This document shows, piece after piece, positions 6,941-15,509 of a DNA stretch of 37,318 nucleotides (the first letter of the stretch is position 1; each line of letters begins with the position of its first letter). Position numbers and translations under genes: made by a program. Source of the stretch: Oxalobacteraceae bacterium (GTDB taxonomy: Bacteria > Pseudomonadota > Gammaproteobacteria > Burkholderiales > Burkholderiaceae_D); assembly GCA_027490725.1 (NCBI GenBank), contig JAIXXN010000056.1, positions 1-37,318 on the forward strand, given 5' to 3'. Under the pieces are notes generated by a model. It saw nothing but the letters and a program-made list of their open reading frames with translations, was not told where the DNA came from and ran no database searches.

Positions 6941-8632
6941 ATGTATCAATACGACCAATATGACCATCTCATCGTCCGTGAACGCATTGCGCAGTACCGT
7001 GATCAGGTACGCCGCCGTCTCGCCAATGAGCTGACCGAAGCCGAATTCCTGCCGCTGCGCCTGCAAAATGGCTTATATATGCAGCGTCACGCCTACATGT
7101 TGCGCATCGCCGTGCCGTACGGCCTGCTGGCAGCAAAACAAATGCGCATGTTCGCCCATATCGCCCGCAAATACGATCGCGGCTATGGACACTTTACCAC
7201 CCGTCAGAACATCCAGTTCAACTGGGTCGAGCTGGAGCAGACCCCGGACATCCTGAGCGATCTGGCATCGGTGGAAATGCACGCCATCCAGACTTCGGGT
7301 AACTGCATCCGCAATACCACCTCCGATCCGTTTGCCGGCGTGGCCGCCGACGAGATCATCGATCCGCGTCCGTACGCCGAAGTGCTGCGCCAGTGGTCCA
7401 CCTTCCACCCTGAATTCCTGGCCCTGCCACGTAAATTCAAGGTCGCCATCAATGGCGCGGAAGAAGACCGCGCAGCCATCGCCGTGCACGATATCGGTCT
7501 GACCGTGGTGCGCAACCAAGCCGGCGAAATCGGCTTCAAGTTCATGGCCGGTGGCGGCATGGGCCGTACGCCGATACTCGGTAGCGTGATCCGCGACTTC
7601 CTGCCATGGCAGCACCTGCTGACCTACACGGAAGCGGTGATGCGCGTGTATAACCAGTACGGCCGGCGCGATAACAAGTACAAAGCCCGTATCAAGATTC
7701 TGCTGAAAGCGATCGGTGTGGAAGAATTCACCCGTCAGGTCGAAGCGGAATGGGTCGACCTGAAAGATGGTCCGGAAACCCTGACCACCGAAGAAATGCA
7801 GCGCGTGATCGACTACTTCAAGCCGCACGCCTACCAGTCGCTGGAAAATATCGACGTCGTCGCAGCGCATGCCGACAACAAGGCATTCGCCAACTGGGTC
7901 GCGCGCAACGTCAAGGCGCACAAACAGCCCGGCTACGCCGCCGTGGTGCTGTCGCTGAAGAAGACCGGTGTACCACCGGGCGATGCGACCGCCGAACAGA
8001 TCGACTTCATGGCCGATCTGTCCGAGCGTTACAGCTTCAGCGAACTGCGCGTCACCCACGAACAGAACATCGTGCTGGCCGACGTTGAACAGTCGCAGTT
8101 GTTCGCACTGTGGGAACAGCTCAAGGCCAAGGGTCTGGCGACGCCGAATATCGGCCTGCTGACCGACATGATCTGCTGCCCGGGCGGCGACTTCTGCTCG
8201 CTGGCCAACGCCAAGTCGATTCCGATCGCAGCCGCCATTGCCGAACGCTTTGACAATATCGACTTCCTGCACGACATCGGCGAAGTGGAGCTGAATATCT
8301 CCGGCTGCATCAATGCCTGCGGCCACCACCATGTGGGCGGCATCGGCATCCTCGGCGTCGACAAGGACGGTAGCGAGTGGTATCAGGTCTCGATCGGCGG
8401 CTCGCAAGGTAACCATGCCGCCATCGGCAAGATCATCGGACCGTCGTTCTCGGCGCTGCAGATGCCGGAAGTGATCGGCCGCCTGCTGCAGGTGTATGTG
8501 CGCGAACGTCACGAAGGCGAGCCATTTGCCGAATGCGCCCAGCGTCTGGGTATCGCACCGTTCAAGGAATTTGTGTACGCCACGCCGATCGTCGAAGCCG
8601 GTCGTCTGGTAGGGGAGGATGAATATGTCTGA
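6941..8632 (+). CDS. cysI: Assimilatory sulfite reductase, siroheme/4Fe-4S subunit
   Basis: Reduces sulfite to sulfide with six electrons. The 563-residue protein has two ferredoxin-like half domains, each followed by a nitrite/sulfite reductase 4Fe-4S domain. The siroheme/cluster cysteines are visible as CCPGGDFC (Cys413, Cys419) and CINAC (Cys456, Cys460), with GHHHVGGIGI following. Conserved basic siroheme-binding segments such as the FTTRQNIQFN stretch (about residues 87-96) are present. It heads the rightward cys operon, preceded by an AGGAAG ribosome site, and overlaps the next gene. No CysJ flavoprotein is present, so the electron donor may be ferredoxin or another protein. Nitrite reductase is an alternative for the family, but the neighbours argue for sulfite. 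Confidence 0.92.
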   Translation: MYQYDQYDHLIVRERIAQYRDQVRRRLANELTEAEFLPLRLQNGLYMQRHAYMLRIAVPYGLLAAKQMRMFAHIARKYDRGYGHFTTRQNIQFNWVELEQTPDILSDLASVEMHAIQTSGNCIRNTTSDPFAGVAADEIIDPRPYAEVLRQWSTFHPEFLALPRKFKVAINGAEEDRAAIAVHDIGLTVVRNQAGEIGFKFMAGGGMGRTPILGSVIRDFLPWQHLLTYTEAVMRVYNQYGRRDNKYKARIKILLKAIGVEEFTRQVEAEWVDLKDGPETLTTEEMQRVIDYFKPHAYQSLENIDVVAAHADNKAFANWVARNVKAHKQPGYAAVVLSLKKTGVPPGDATAEQIDFMADLSERYSFSELRVTHEQNIVLADVEQSQLFALWEQLKAKGLATPNIGLLTDMICCPGGDFCSLANAKSIPIAAAIAERFDNIDFLHDIGEVELNISGCINACGHHHVGGIGILGVDKDGSEWYQVSIGGSQGNHAAIGKIIGPSFSALQMPEVIGRLLQVYVRERHEGEPFAECAQRLGIAPFKEFVYATPIVEAGRLVGEDEYV

Positions 8633-9263
8633 AGTAGTGAAACAGAACACACCACAGAACACGCCACACAACACGCGCCAGATTATCCAAGGCCGCAGTG
8701 TGGTTGAGGATCAGTGGCAAGTGCTGCGCGCGCCGGAACTGCCGGAAGGCGTAAAGGCCGAAGCCGAAGATATCGCGGCCCTGCCCGTCCCTGCGGGTAA
8801 GGTGATCGTGCCGGTAGCGGTCTGGAACGCCCAGCGTGACAGCCTGCTGGCACGTGCTGCTAACGGCGAGATCGGTGTCTGGATCGCCAGCGACGAACGC
8901 CCGGAGCCGCTCAAGGACGATCTGGCGCAGTTCGGCGTGATCGCCATCGACTTCCCCAAATTTACCGATGGCCGTGGCTATTCGATCGCCTACAACCTGC
9001 GCACCCGTCTGGGCTGGACCGGTGAACTGCGCGCGATTGGCGATGTGCTGCGCGACCAGTTGTTCTCGCTGCAGCGCGTGGGCTTCGATGCGTTTGCCGT
9101 ACGTGCCGACCGCGACATCCACGATGCACTGAAAGGTCTGTCCGACTTCTCGGAAACCTATCAGGCCTCGGTCGACCAGAAAGTACCGCTGTTCCGCCGT
9201 CAGGCGCGTAACGTCGGCGTCGCTCTGGCAAGTGGTGCCGGCGACGCCGGTTTCGGGATCTGA
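8625..9263 (+). CDS. DUF934 protein associated with sulfite reductase
   Basis: A 212-residue soluble protein of the DUF934 (PF06073) family, a family found next to cysI in many beta- and gammaproteobacteria. Recognisable parts are the central segment with FPKFTDGRGYSIAYNLR and the region IGDVLRDQLFSLQRVGFDAFAVR. The ATG at 8625 is chosen over that at 8619 because the strong GGGGAGG (8612-8618) is correctly spaced only from 8625. The start lies inside the end of cysI, indicating translational coupling. Its biochemical role is not established; the constant pairing suggests an accessory function in sulfite reduction, for example assembly or electron delivery. Confidence 0.87.
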   Translation: MSEVVKQNTPQNTPHNTRQIIQGRSVVEDQWQVLRAPELPEGVKAEAEDIAALPVPAGKVIVPVAVWNAQRDSLLARAANGEIGVWIASDERPEPLKDDLAQFGVIAIDFPKFTDGRGYSIAYNLRTRLGWTGELRAIGDVLRDQLFSLQRVGFDAFAVRADRDIHDALKGLSDFSETYQASVDQKVPLFRRQARNVGVALASGAGDAGFGI

Positions 9264-9272
9264 GGTCGCGCC

Positions 9273-9992
9273 ATGAGTGAGCTGAACCAACTGGTCGCTG
9301 ACACCAATGCCACGCTGGCGCGCATCGCCAGCGAATTCAGCCCCGCCGTTTTCGCGTCCAGCCTGGCCGCCGAAGACATGGTGCTGACGGATCTGATCCT
9401 GAAGGGCAAACTGAACATCGGCATCTTCTCGCTGGAAACCGGCCGCCTGCATGCAGAAACACTGGCCATGCTCGAGCGCGTCAAACAGCATTACGACGGT
9501 TACCAAATTGCCCTGTACCGCCCGCAGACCGAGGCCGTCGAAGCCTACGTGGCGCAGAACGGCCTGAACGCCTTCTACGACAGCGTCGAGATGCGCCGCG
9601 AATGCTGCCGCATCCGCAAGGTTGAACCACTGGGCCGTGCACTGGCGGGTAAGCAAGCCTGGGTTACCGGCCAGCGCCGCGCCCAGTCCACCACGCGCGC
9701 CGAATTGAACGTGCAGGAAGACGATCCGGCACACGGCATGACCAAGTTCAATCCGCTGGCCGACTGGTCGGAGCAGGACGTCTGGAACTACCTGCGCGAG
9801 CACGGCGTGCCATACAACGCACTGCACGATCAGGGCTATCCGTCGATCGGCTGCGAACCCTGCACCCGCGCGGTACAAGCGGGCGAAGATGTGCGCGCCG
9901 GGCGCTGGTGGTGGGAAAATCCGGACTCGAAAGAGTGCGGCCTGCACATGGTTGACGGCAAACTGATACGCATTAAATCCGTGGCCGCCTGA
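9273..9992 (+). CDS. cysH: Iron-sulfur adenylylsulfate (APS) reductase
   Basis: Reduces activated sulfate to sulfite using thioredoxin or glutathione. The 239-residue protein has the PP-loop-derived fold and the paired cysteine motifs Cys111-Cys112 (RRECCRIRK) and Cys194-x-x-Cys197 (GCEPC) that bind a 4Fe-4S cluster. This cluster marks the APS-specific class rather than the cluster-free PAPS reductase of E. coli. The catalytic cysteine is Cys222 in SKECGLH near the C-terminus. A GAGG ribosome site precedes the ATG, 9 bp after the DUF934 stop. The absence of an APS kinase gene or domain in the cluster fits direct APS reduction. Confidence 0.92.
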   Translation: MSELNQLVADTNATLARIASEFSPAVFASSLAAEDMVLTDLILKGKLNIGIFSLETGRLHAETLAMLERVKQHYDGYQIALYRPQTEAVEAYVAQNGLNAFYDSVEMRRECCRIRKVEPLGRALAGKQAWVTGQRRAQSTTRAELNVQEDDPAHGMTKFNPLADWSEQDVWNYLREHGVPYNALHDQGYPSIGCEPCTRAVQAGEDVRAGRWWWENPDSKECGLHMVDGKLIRIKSVAA

Positions 9993-10024
9993 ACGGCGCC
10001 ACTCAAAATAATAGGCTCCATGCT

Positions 10025-10957
10025 ATGAACGCTCTAGTTGAAAACCACGCCGCGCACATGAATGCGCGCCACCTCGATGCACTGGAATCGGAAGCGATCC
10101 ACATCCTGCGCGAAGTCGCGGCCGAATGCAGCAACCCTGCCCTGCTGTTCTCGGGCGGTAAAGATTCGGTGGTCCTGCTGCGTCTGGCGGAAAAGGCTTT
10201 CCGCCCCGGCAAATTCCCCTTCCCGCTGGTGCACGTCGACACCGGCCACAACTTCCCAGAAGTGATTACCTTCCGCGACAAGCGCGTGGCCGAACTGGGT
10301 GAACGCCTGATCGTCGGCTCGGTGGAAGACTCGATTAAAAAAGGTACGGTGCGTCTGCGCAATCCGCAAACCGATTCGCGCAATGCTGCGCAAGCGGTGA
10401 CGCTGCTGGAAACCATCGCCGAACATGGCTTCGACGCCTGCATCGGCGGCGCCCGTCGCGACGAAGAAAAAGCCCGCGCCAAGGAACGCATCTTCTCCTT
10501 CCGCGATGAATTCGGCCAGTGGGATCCGAAGTCGCAACGTCCGGAACTGTGGGACCTGTATAACACCCGCGTACATCCGGGCGAGAACATGCGCGTGTTC
10601 CCGATCTCGAACTGGACCGAACTGGATGTGTGGCAGTACATCGCCCGCGAAGGTCTGGAACTGCCACCGATCTACTTCGCCCACGAACGTCAGGTGATTC
10701 CGCGTAACGGCCTGCTGGTGCCGCTGACCGATCTGACCCCGCCACGCGAAGGCGAAACGGTAGAGACCCAGGTGGTGCGCTTCCGCACCGTCGGCGACAT
10801 CTCCTGCACCTGCCCGGTATCGTCGGACGCCGCTACGGTAGAACAGATTATCGCCGAAACCGCCGTCACCCAGATCACCGAACGCGGCGCTACCCGGATG
10901 GACGACCAGACCTCCGAAGCATCGATGGAAAAACGTAAAAAAGCAGGATACTTCTGA
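10025..10957 (+). CDS. cysD: Sulfate adenylyltransferase small subunit CysD
   Basis: Catalytic ATP sulfurylase subunit that forms APS and pyrophosphate from ATP and sulfate. The 310-residue protein has the ATP-pyrophosphatase PP-loop LFSGGKDS (residues 41-48), the RRDEEKARAKERIFSFRDEFG segment and the C-terminal RTVGDISCTCPV region typical of CysD. It is separated by 32 bp from cysH and shares one base with cysN (TGATG), so the two subunits are translationally coupled for 1:1 assembly. Confidence 0.95.
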   Translation: MNALVENHAAHMNARHLDALESEAIHILREVAAECSNPALLFSGGKDSVVLLRLAEKAFRPGKFPFPLVHVDTGHNFPEVITFRDKRVAELGERLIVGSVEDSIKKGTVRLRNPQTDSRNAAQAVTLLETIAEHGFDACIGGARRDEEKARAKERIFSFRDEFGQWDPKSQRPELWDLYNTRVHPGENMRVFPISNWTELDVWQYIAREGLELPPIYFAHERQVIPRNGLLVPLTDLTPPREGETVETQVVRFRTVGDISCTCPVSSDAATVEQIIAETAVTQITERGATRMDDQTSEASMEKRKKAGYF

Positions 10958-12276
10958 TGAACGCTCGCATAGATACCAACACCGCAACCCAGACCGACAA
11001 AGGCCTGCTGCGCTTTATTACCGCCGGTTCCGTGGATGACGGCAAATCCACCCTGATCGGTCGCCTGCTGTTCGACAGCAAAGGCATCTTCGCCGACCAG
11101 CTGGACGCCATGTCGCGCTCCAAGCACAAGCGCACCGTGGGTGACACGGTCGATCTGTCGCTGCTGACCGACGGTCTGGAAGCAGAACGCGAACAGGGCA
11201 TCACCATCGACGTCGCCTACCGCTACTTCGCTACGCCTAAGCGCAAATTCATCATCGCCGACACCCCGGGCCACGAGCAGTACACCCGCAACATGGTGAC
11301 CGGTGCTTCGACCGCCGATGCCGTCATCATTCTGATCGACGTCTCGAAAGTGAAATTGCACGAAGACGGCGCTGTGGATCTGCTGATCCAGACCAAACGC
11401 CACTCGACCATCGCCCACCTGCTGCAGATCGAGCACGTCATCGTCGCCGTCAACAAGATGGATCTGGTGAACTACGATCAGGCGATCTACGAGCGCATCA
11501 TCAAAGCCTACGGCGAGTTCGCTGCCACGCTGGGTCTGAAAGACATTACGCCGATTCCACTGTCTGCCCTGACCGGCGACAACGTGGTCGACAAGAGCGA
11601 GAAGCTGGGCTGGTATCAGGGCCCTACCCTGATCGAGCTGCTCGAATCGCTGTCGGTCTACGACGAATCGCACGATGCACCGTTCCGCTTCCCGGTACAG
11701 CTGGTGGCGCGCCACAACGGTCACGAAGCCAACGACTTCCGTGGCTACATGGGCCGCATCGAAGCCGGTAAAGTCTCGGTCGGCGACCAGCTGGTGGTGC
11801 AGCCATCGGGCCAGAGCGCCACCGTGAAAGACATTCTGACCCTGGAAGGTTCGCACCAGTCGGCCGTCGTTGGCCAGTCGGTAACCCTGCTGCTCAACGA
11901 ATACCTCGACATTTCGCGTGGCGATCTGCTGGCCGGCGCCGACCAGCCAGCAACCCTGCTGAAACAGCTGAAAGCTGATGTGTGCTGGATGTCGGATGAA
12001 GCGCTGGATCTGCGTCGCAAGTACTGGATCAAGCACGGCACCAAACAGACTTCGGCCAAGATCACCGCCATCGAGTCGCTGCTGGACATCAACACCCAGC
12101 AACGTCACAGTGCCGATGGTCTGAAACTGAACGACATCGCCCGCATCGGCCTGACCGTGCAGCAGCCGCTGGCTGCTGACGCCTACGCCGATATCCGCGC
12201 CACCGGCGCCTTCATCCTGATCGATGAAGTCACGCACCAGACTGTCGCGGCGGGCATGATCCGTCTGGGCGAATAA
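10957..12276 (+). CDS. cysN: Sulfate adenylyltransferase GTPase subunit CysN
   Basis: The GTP-hydrolysing regulatory subunit that drives APS synthesis by CysD. The 439-residue protein shows elongation-factor-like GTPase motifs: P-loop GSVDDGKS (24-31), the G2/switch segment around REQGITIDVAYRYF, G3 DTPGHEQY, and G4 NKMD, followed by two beta-barrel domains. It ends without a CysC APS kinase domain, unlike the fused CysNC of many bacteria. This is consistent with the APS-type CysH upstream. The start codon overlaps the cysD stop. Confidence 0.95.
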   Translation: MNARIDTNTATQTDKGLLRFITAGSVDDGKSTLIGRLLFDSKGIFADQLDAMSRSKHKRTVGDTVDLSLLTDGLEAEREQGITIDVAYRYFATPKRKFIIADTPGHEQYTRNMVTGASTADAVIILIDVSKVKLHEDGAVDLLIQTKRHSTIAHLLQIEHVIVAVNKMDLVNYDQAIYERIIKAYGEFAATLGLKDITPIPLSALTGDNVVDKSEKLGWYQGPTLIELLESLSVYDESHDAPFRFPVQLVARHNGHEANDFRGYMGRIEAGKVSVGDQLVVQPSGQSATVKDILTLEGSHQSAVVGQSVTLLLNEYLDISRGDLLAGADQPATLLKQLKADVCWMSDEALDLRRKYWIKHGTKQTSAKITAIESLLDINTQQRHSADGLKLNDIARIGLTVQQPLAADAYADIRATGAFILIDEVTHQTVAAGMIRLGE

Positions 12277-12307
12277 GTCGACCGCTTAAGCAACGAAGGA
12301 GCACAGC

Positions 12308-13069
12308 ATGTCAGCATGGGGAAAAGTCTATCTGATCGGCGCCGGTCCCGGCGCCCAGGATCTGATCACACTACGCGGCGCGCGCCTGCTGGCGCAAGCC
12401 GACGTGGTGCTGCACGACGCACTGGTGACAGACGAAATGCTGGAGCTGTGCCCGCAGGCGGAGAAAATCCTGGTCGGCAAGCGCTGCGGCCAGTTATCGA
12501 CGGCGCAACAATTCATCAACAAGCAGATGGTCGACAACGCGAAGAAATTCCCGCTGGTGGTGCGTCTGAAAGGTGGCGATCCGATGATGTTCGGTCGTGC
12601 CGATGAAGAGTTGCGCGCCCTCGAAGAAGCCGGTATCGAGGTCGAAGTGGTGCCCGGCATTACCACCGCGCTGGCAGCTGCTGCGGCGACCAAACAGCCA
12701 CTGACCAAACGCGGCGTAGCCCGTAGCGTAGCCTTCTTCACCTCCTCCACCGCGCCTGAACACCGCGAGCAGGATGCCATTCCCGACACCGACACGCTGG
12801 TACAGTACATGGGCGGCCGGGAAGCCATCGCCACCGCAGAACGCCTGCTGGCACAGGGCCGCCGTGCCGACACCCCGGTCGTGGTGATCGAGAACTGCAG
12901 CCGTCCGGACCAGCAGATCCGCCGCCTGACGATCGCCGAACTGGCGCAAGGTCTGGGCAGCGCCCACGGTCCGGTACTGGTGATGCTGGGCGACGCGATG
13001 CAGATGCGCAGCCACCAGTACGACACTGACGCCGAATTGACCAGCACGCAGGAACAACGCCGCGCCTGA
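12308..13069 (+). CDS. cobA: Uroporphyrinogen-III C-methyltransferase (SUMT)
   Basis: Methylates uroporphyrinogen III twice with SAM to give precorrin-2, the entry to siroheme, the cofactor of CysI. The 253-residue protein is a tetrapyrrole methylase with the N-terminal VYLIGAGPGAQDLITLRG motif, the RLKGGDPMMFGR motif, VVPGITTALAAAA and the VVVIENCSRPDQ segment. It has only the SUMT domain, without the CysG dehydrogenase/chelatase part, so those steps need other enzymes (a CbiX-type chelatase gene is at 13951-14337). A GAAGGAGC ribosome site and a 31-bp gap after cysN indicate the same operon. Confidence 0.92.
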   Translation: MSAWGKVYLIGAGPGAQDLITLRGARLLAQADVVLHDALVTDEMLELCPQAEKILVGKRCGQLSTAQQFINKQMVDNAKKFPLVVRLKGGDPMMFGRADEELRALEEAGIEVEVVPGITTALAAAAATKQPLTKRGVARSVAFFTSSTAPEHREQDAIPDTDTLVQYMGGREAIATAERLLAQGRRADTPVVVIENCSRPDQQIRRLTIAELAQGLGSAHGPVLVMLGDAMQMRSHQYDTDAELTSTQEQRRA

Positions 13070-13108
13070 TCCGTAATAGAATATCCATTGCTACCAACCG
13101 AGGTCACA

Positions 13109-13915
13109 ATGGATTTTCTGCGCAAGCCTTACCACACCGCCCGCTACACTTCTGCCCTGTTCTGCACGGCGCTGCTCTCCTGCGCTTTACTGCCGCTGGT
13201 CGCGAGCGCCGCCATCCCCACTTACGACTTCAAAGTGGTGCGCAGCTACCCGCACGACCCGCAGGCATTCACCGAAGGCCTACTGTATCGCGATGGCTTT
13301 CTGTACGAGAGCACCGGCCTGAATGGCAAATCCTCGATCCGCAAAGTGAATCTGGACACTGGCGCCATCCTGCAAAGCAAAGACATCCCGCCGCAGTACT
13401 TCGGTGAGGGGCTGACCGTCTGGGGCGATACGCTGGTGGGCCTGACCTGGCAAACCCAGACCGGTTTCGTGTTCGATCTGGCGACTTTCGAGCTGCGCAG
13501 CCAGTTCGTCTATCCCGGCGAGGGCTGGGGTCTCACGCAAAACGGCAAACAGCTGATCATGAGCGACGGCACTGCGACGCTGCGCTTCCTCGATCCGAAG
13601 ACCTTCCTCGAAGTGCGGCGCGTCAAAGTCACCGCAGACGGGATTCCCGTCGATCAGTTAAACGAGCTGGAAGTGGTGGGCGACGAAATTTTTGCCAACA
13701 TCTGGCATACCAGCACCATCGCACGCATCGACCCGGCCAGCGGAAAAATCACCGGCTGGATCGATATGGCGAAACTGTATCCGGCCGCCGGCAAAGGTCT
13801 GAACGGCGAAAACGTCATGAATGGCATCGCCTACGATGCCGAGAAAAAGCGCCTGTTCGTGACCGGAAAACTCTGGCCGAAACTGTACGAAGTCAAAATC
13901 GTAGCACGCAAATAA
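13109..13915 (+). CDS. Glutaminyl-peptide cyclotransferase (Glu_cyclase_2 family), exported
   Basis: Predicted to cyclise N-terminal glutamine of peptides to pyroglutamate. The 268-residue protein begins with a signal-like hydrophobic segment (about residues 11-35 ending in VASA) and continues as a beta-propeller with the family's SYPHDPQAFTEGLLY, YESTGLNGKSSIRKV, LTWQTQTGFVFD, GEGWGLTQNGKQLIMSDG and NGIAYDAEKKRLFVTGKLWPKLYEV blocks. The ATG at 13109 has GAGGT just upstream and starts the signal peptide, so it is preferred over a TTG at 13088. It follows cobA by 39 bp; its link to sulfur metabolism is not obvious, and it may simply be read through from the operon. Confidence 0.88.
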   Translation: MDFLRKPYHTARYTSALFCTALLSCALLPLVASAAIPTYDFKVVRSYPHDPQAFTEGLLYRDGFLYESTGLNGKSSIRKVNLDTGAILQSKDIPPQYFGEGLTVWGDTLVGLTWQTQTGFVFDLATFELRSQFVYPGEGWGLTQNGKQLIMSDGTATLRFLDPKTFLEVRRVKVTADGIPVDQLNELEVVGDEIFANIWHTSTIARIDPASGKITGWIDMAKLYPAAGKGLNGENVMNGIAYDAEKKRLFVTGKLWPKLYEVKIVARK

Positions 13916-13916
13916 G

Positions 13917-13944
13917 CTGCAGCCAGGCTGCAAACCAGCCGCAG
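13917..13944. terminator. Possible weak hairpin between convergent genes
   Basis: GGCTG (13926-13930) and CAGCC (13936-13940) with outer CTGC/GCAG pairs can fold between the convergent cyclotransferase and cbiX-like stops. There is no clear U-tract in either direction, so termination activity is doubtful. Confidence 0.25.
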
Positions 13945-13950
13945 ATTAGC

Positions 13951-14337
13951 TCACACCGGCAGCGATGCCACGCAGTAGTCGGACAGTGCGTTCAGAACGG
14001 CAGCATTTTCACCGGCTGCCTCCACCACCTTGATGGCGATCTGCGGATAACTGCCGTGCAGCTCTTCCACCATCAGCGGCAGGTCGCGCATCACATGGCC
14101 ACCCTGTCCCAGAAATACCGGCACCACCGTCATCTGCGTAACACCGGTGGCCACCAGTTCGCTCACCACTTCCGGCAAGCGCGGCGACATCAATTCCAGA
14201 AACGCCAGACGCACCTGCACCTGCGGCAGACGCGCCGCCGTCAGGTCGCGCAGTTTTTCAAACGGTACCGCCCAGGTCGCGGAACGCGCACCGTGGGCAA
14301 AGAGAATCAGAGACTGCTGCGTGTTTTGCTGGTCCAT
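13951..14337 (-). CDS. cbiX: Small CbiX-type sirohydrochlorin chelatase
   Basis: A 128-residue single-domain chelatase of the CbiX-short type, which would insert iron (or cobalt) into sirohydrochlorin as a dimer. The metal-binding histidines are visible in LFAHGARS and LGQGGHVMRDLP, at the expected spacing. The ATG at 14337 is chosen because it opens the domain (MDQQNTQQSLILFAHG) and lies 2 bp after the lptG stop; an upstream frame extension lies wholly inside lptG. It is co-transcribed with lptF-lptG by position, but functionally it belongs with the SUMT at 12308-13069. Whether the metal is iron or cobalt cannot be told; siroheme is the likelier product given CysI. Confidence 0.85.
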   Translation of the reverse strand: MDQQNTQQSLILFAHGARSATWAVPFEKLRDLTAARLPQVQVRLAFLELMSPRLPEVVSELVATGVTQMTVVPVFLGQGGHVMRDLPLMVEELHGSYPQIAIKVVEAAGENAAVLNALSDYCVASLPV

Positions 14338-14339
14338 CG

Positions 14340-15509
14340 TTAGTGTCGCTCCACCCACCACAGCGCCCAGAGCGCCATGAGCAGGAATAAAATACTTGGC
14401 GCAATTGCCGTTACCACCGCCGGCCACGTGCTGAGCATACCCAGATGCGAGAACAGGGTATTAATCAGCAGGAAGCTCACACCAATCATGATGCCGACGA
14501 AAATTTTAAGACTCACCCCACCGGCCCGCGTATGCAGATAACCGAACGGCAGCGCTAGCGCCATCAGCACGAAAATCGCCAGCGGATCGAACAGCTTCTT
14601 CCAGAACGCGATCTTGAAGCGCTCGGTCTCCTGCTTGTTCTCCTGCAGGTGGCGGGTATAGGCAGACAGTTCGCTGGCCGACATGCGCTCCGGATCGGAG
14701 CCAGCCACCGCGAGGATGCGCGGGGTGACCTCGGACAGCAGATCCTTGGTCGCCAGATGCGCCGTGGTGATCATGCTGGTGTCCTGCGCAAAGTTGTTTT
14801 CCAGCGTGGCAGCGCTGCCCGGTTTCATCAGGCCCGGATTGGTGAACAGGTTTTCCGTCACATCCGTCATCTGCCACAGATTGTTACCCTTGAAGCTAGC
14901 CGTTGCCGCCAGCGTGATCGAGCGCAGACGTAATTCGGTATCGAACTCGTACAGCTTGACGCCGATCAGGGTGCCATCCGGCTGGACTTTTTTGACATTG
15001 AAGAAACGCGAGCCGATCACCGTCCCGTGCATGCCTTCCGACTTCACAATATCCTTGGTCCACAGGCCGGAGCGGAACTCCGAAGAAATCGCCGCGCCAC
15101 GCGCAGTCAGCTTGATCTTGTCGGCAATCGGTGCGGTGCGCGGGGTAATCACTTCGCCGAAGATAAAGGTAATCAGCACCAGCACCAGACCGACCTTGGC
15201 CAGCATCCATGCCACCATCCCGGTCGACATGCTGGAAGCGCGCATGATGGTGAATTCGGACGTCGCGGCGAATTGCGCCAGGGTGTAGATGGTGCCGATC
15301 AGCGCTGCCAGCGGCATCACCTCGTACACATGCCCCGGCAGTTGCAGCAGCACGTACAGGAAAGCGTACTGGATGGCATAGCCGTTCTTCCCCACCGACG
15401 GCAGTTCGCCCGTCAGATCCATGAAGGCCTGCAGTGCCAGGAAAGCGACCAGCACAAAGGCCACCGCCTGCAGAATCGAGACGGCAAAATAACGTTGCAG
15501 GATTTTCAT
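14340..15509 (-). CDS. lptG: LPS export permease LptG
   Basis: Inner-membrane subunit of the LptB2FG transporter that extracts lipopolysaccharide and passes it to LptC/LptA. The 389-residue protein has three N-terminal membrane helices (about 10-120), a periplasmic beta-jellyroll (about 140-270) and three C-terminal helices (about 300-385). Diagnostic stretches are MKILQRYFAVSILQAV, PGHVYEVMPLAALIGTIYTL and LPFGYLHTRAGGVSLKIFVG. The start overlaps the lptF stop by 4 bp (ATGA). Confidence 0.93.
   Translation of the reverse strand: MKILQRYFAVSILQAVAFVLVAFLALQAFMDLTGELPSVGKNGYAIQYAFLYVLLQLPGHVYEVMPLAALIGTIYTLAQFAATSEFTIMRASSMSTGMVAWMLAKVGLVLVLITFIFGEVITPRTAPIADKIKLTARGAAISSEFRSGLWTKDIVKSEGMHGTVIGSRFFNVKKVQPDGTLIGVKLYEFDTELRLRSITLAATASFKGNNLWQMTDVTENLFTNPGLMKPGSAATLENNFAQDTSMITTAHLATKDLLSEVTPRILAVAGSDPERMSASELSAYTRHLQENKQETERFKIAFWKKLFDPLAIFVLMALALPFGYLHTRAGGVSLKIFVGIMIGVSFLLINTLFSHLGMLSTWPAVVTAIAPSILFLLMALWALWWVERH

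Noticed and set aside
7073..8674. 533-codon open frame on the minus strand
   Set aside because: Antisense shadow of cysI, whose siroheme motifs are unmistakable; the product has no recognisable motif.
8562..9947. 461-codon open frame on the minus strand
   Set aside because: Antisense to DUF934 and cysH; composition is typical of a shadow frame.
10690..12237. 515-codon open frame on the minus strand
   Set aside because: Antisense to cysN, which has full GTPase motifs.
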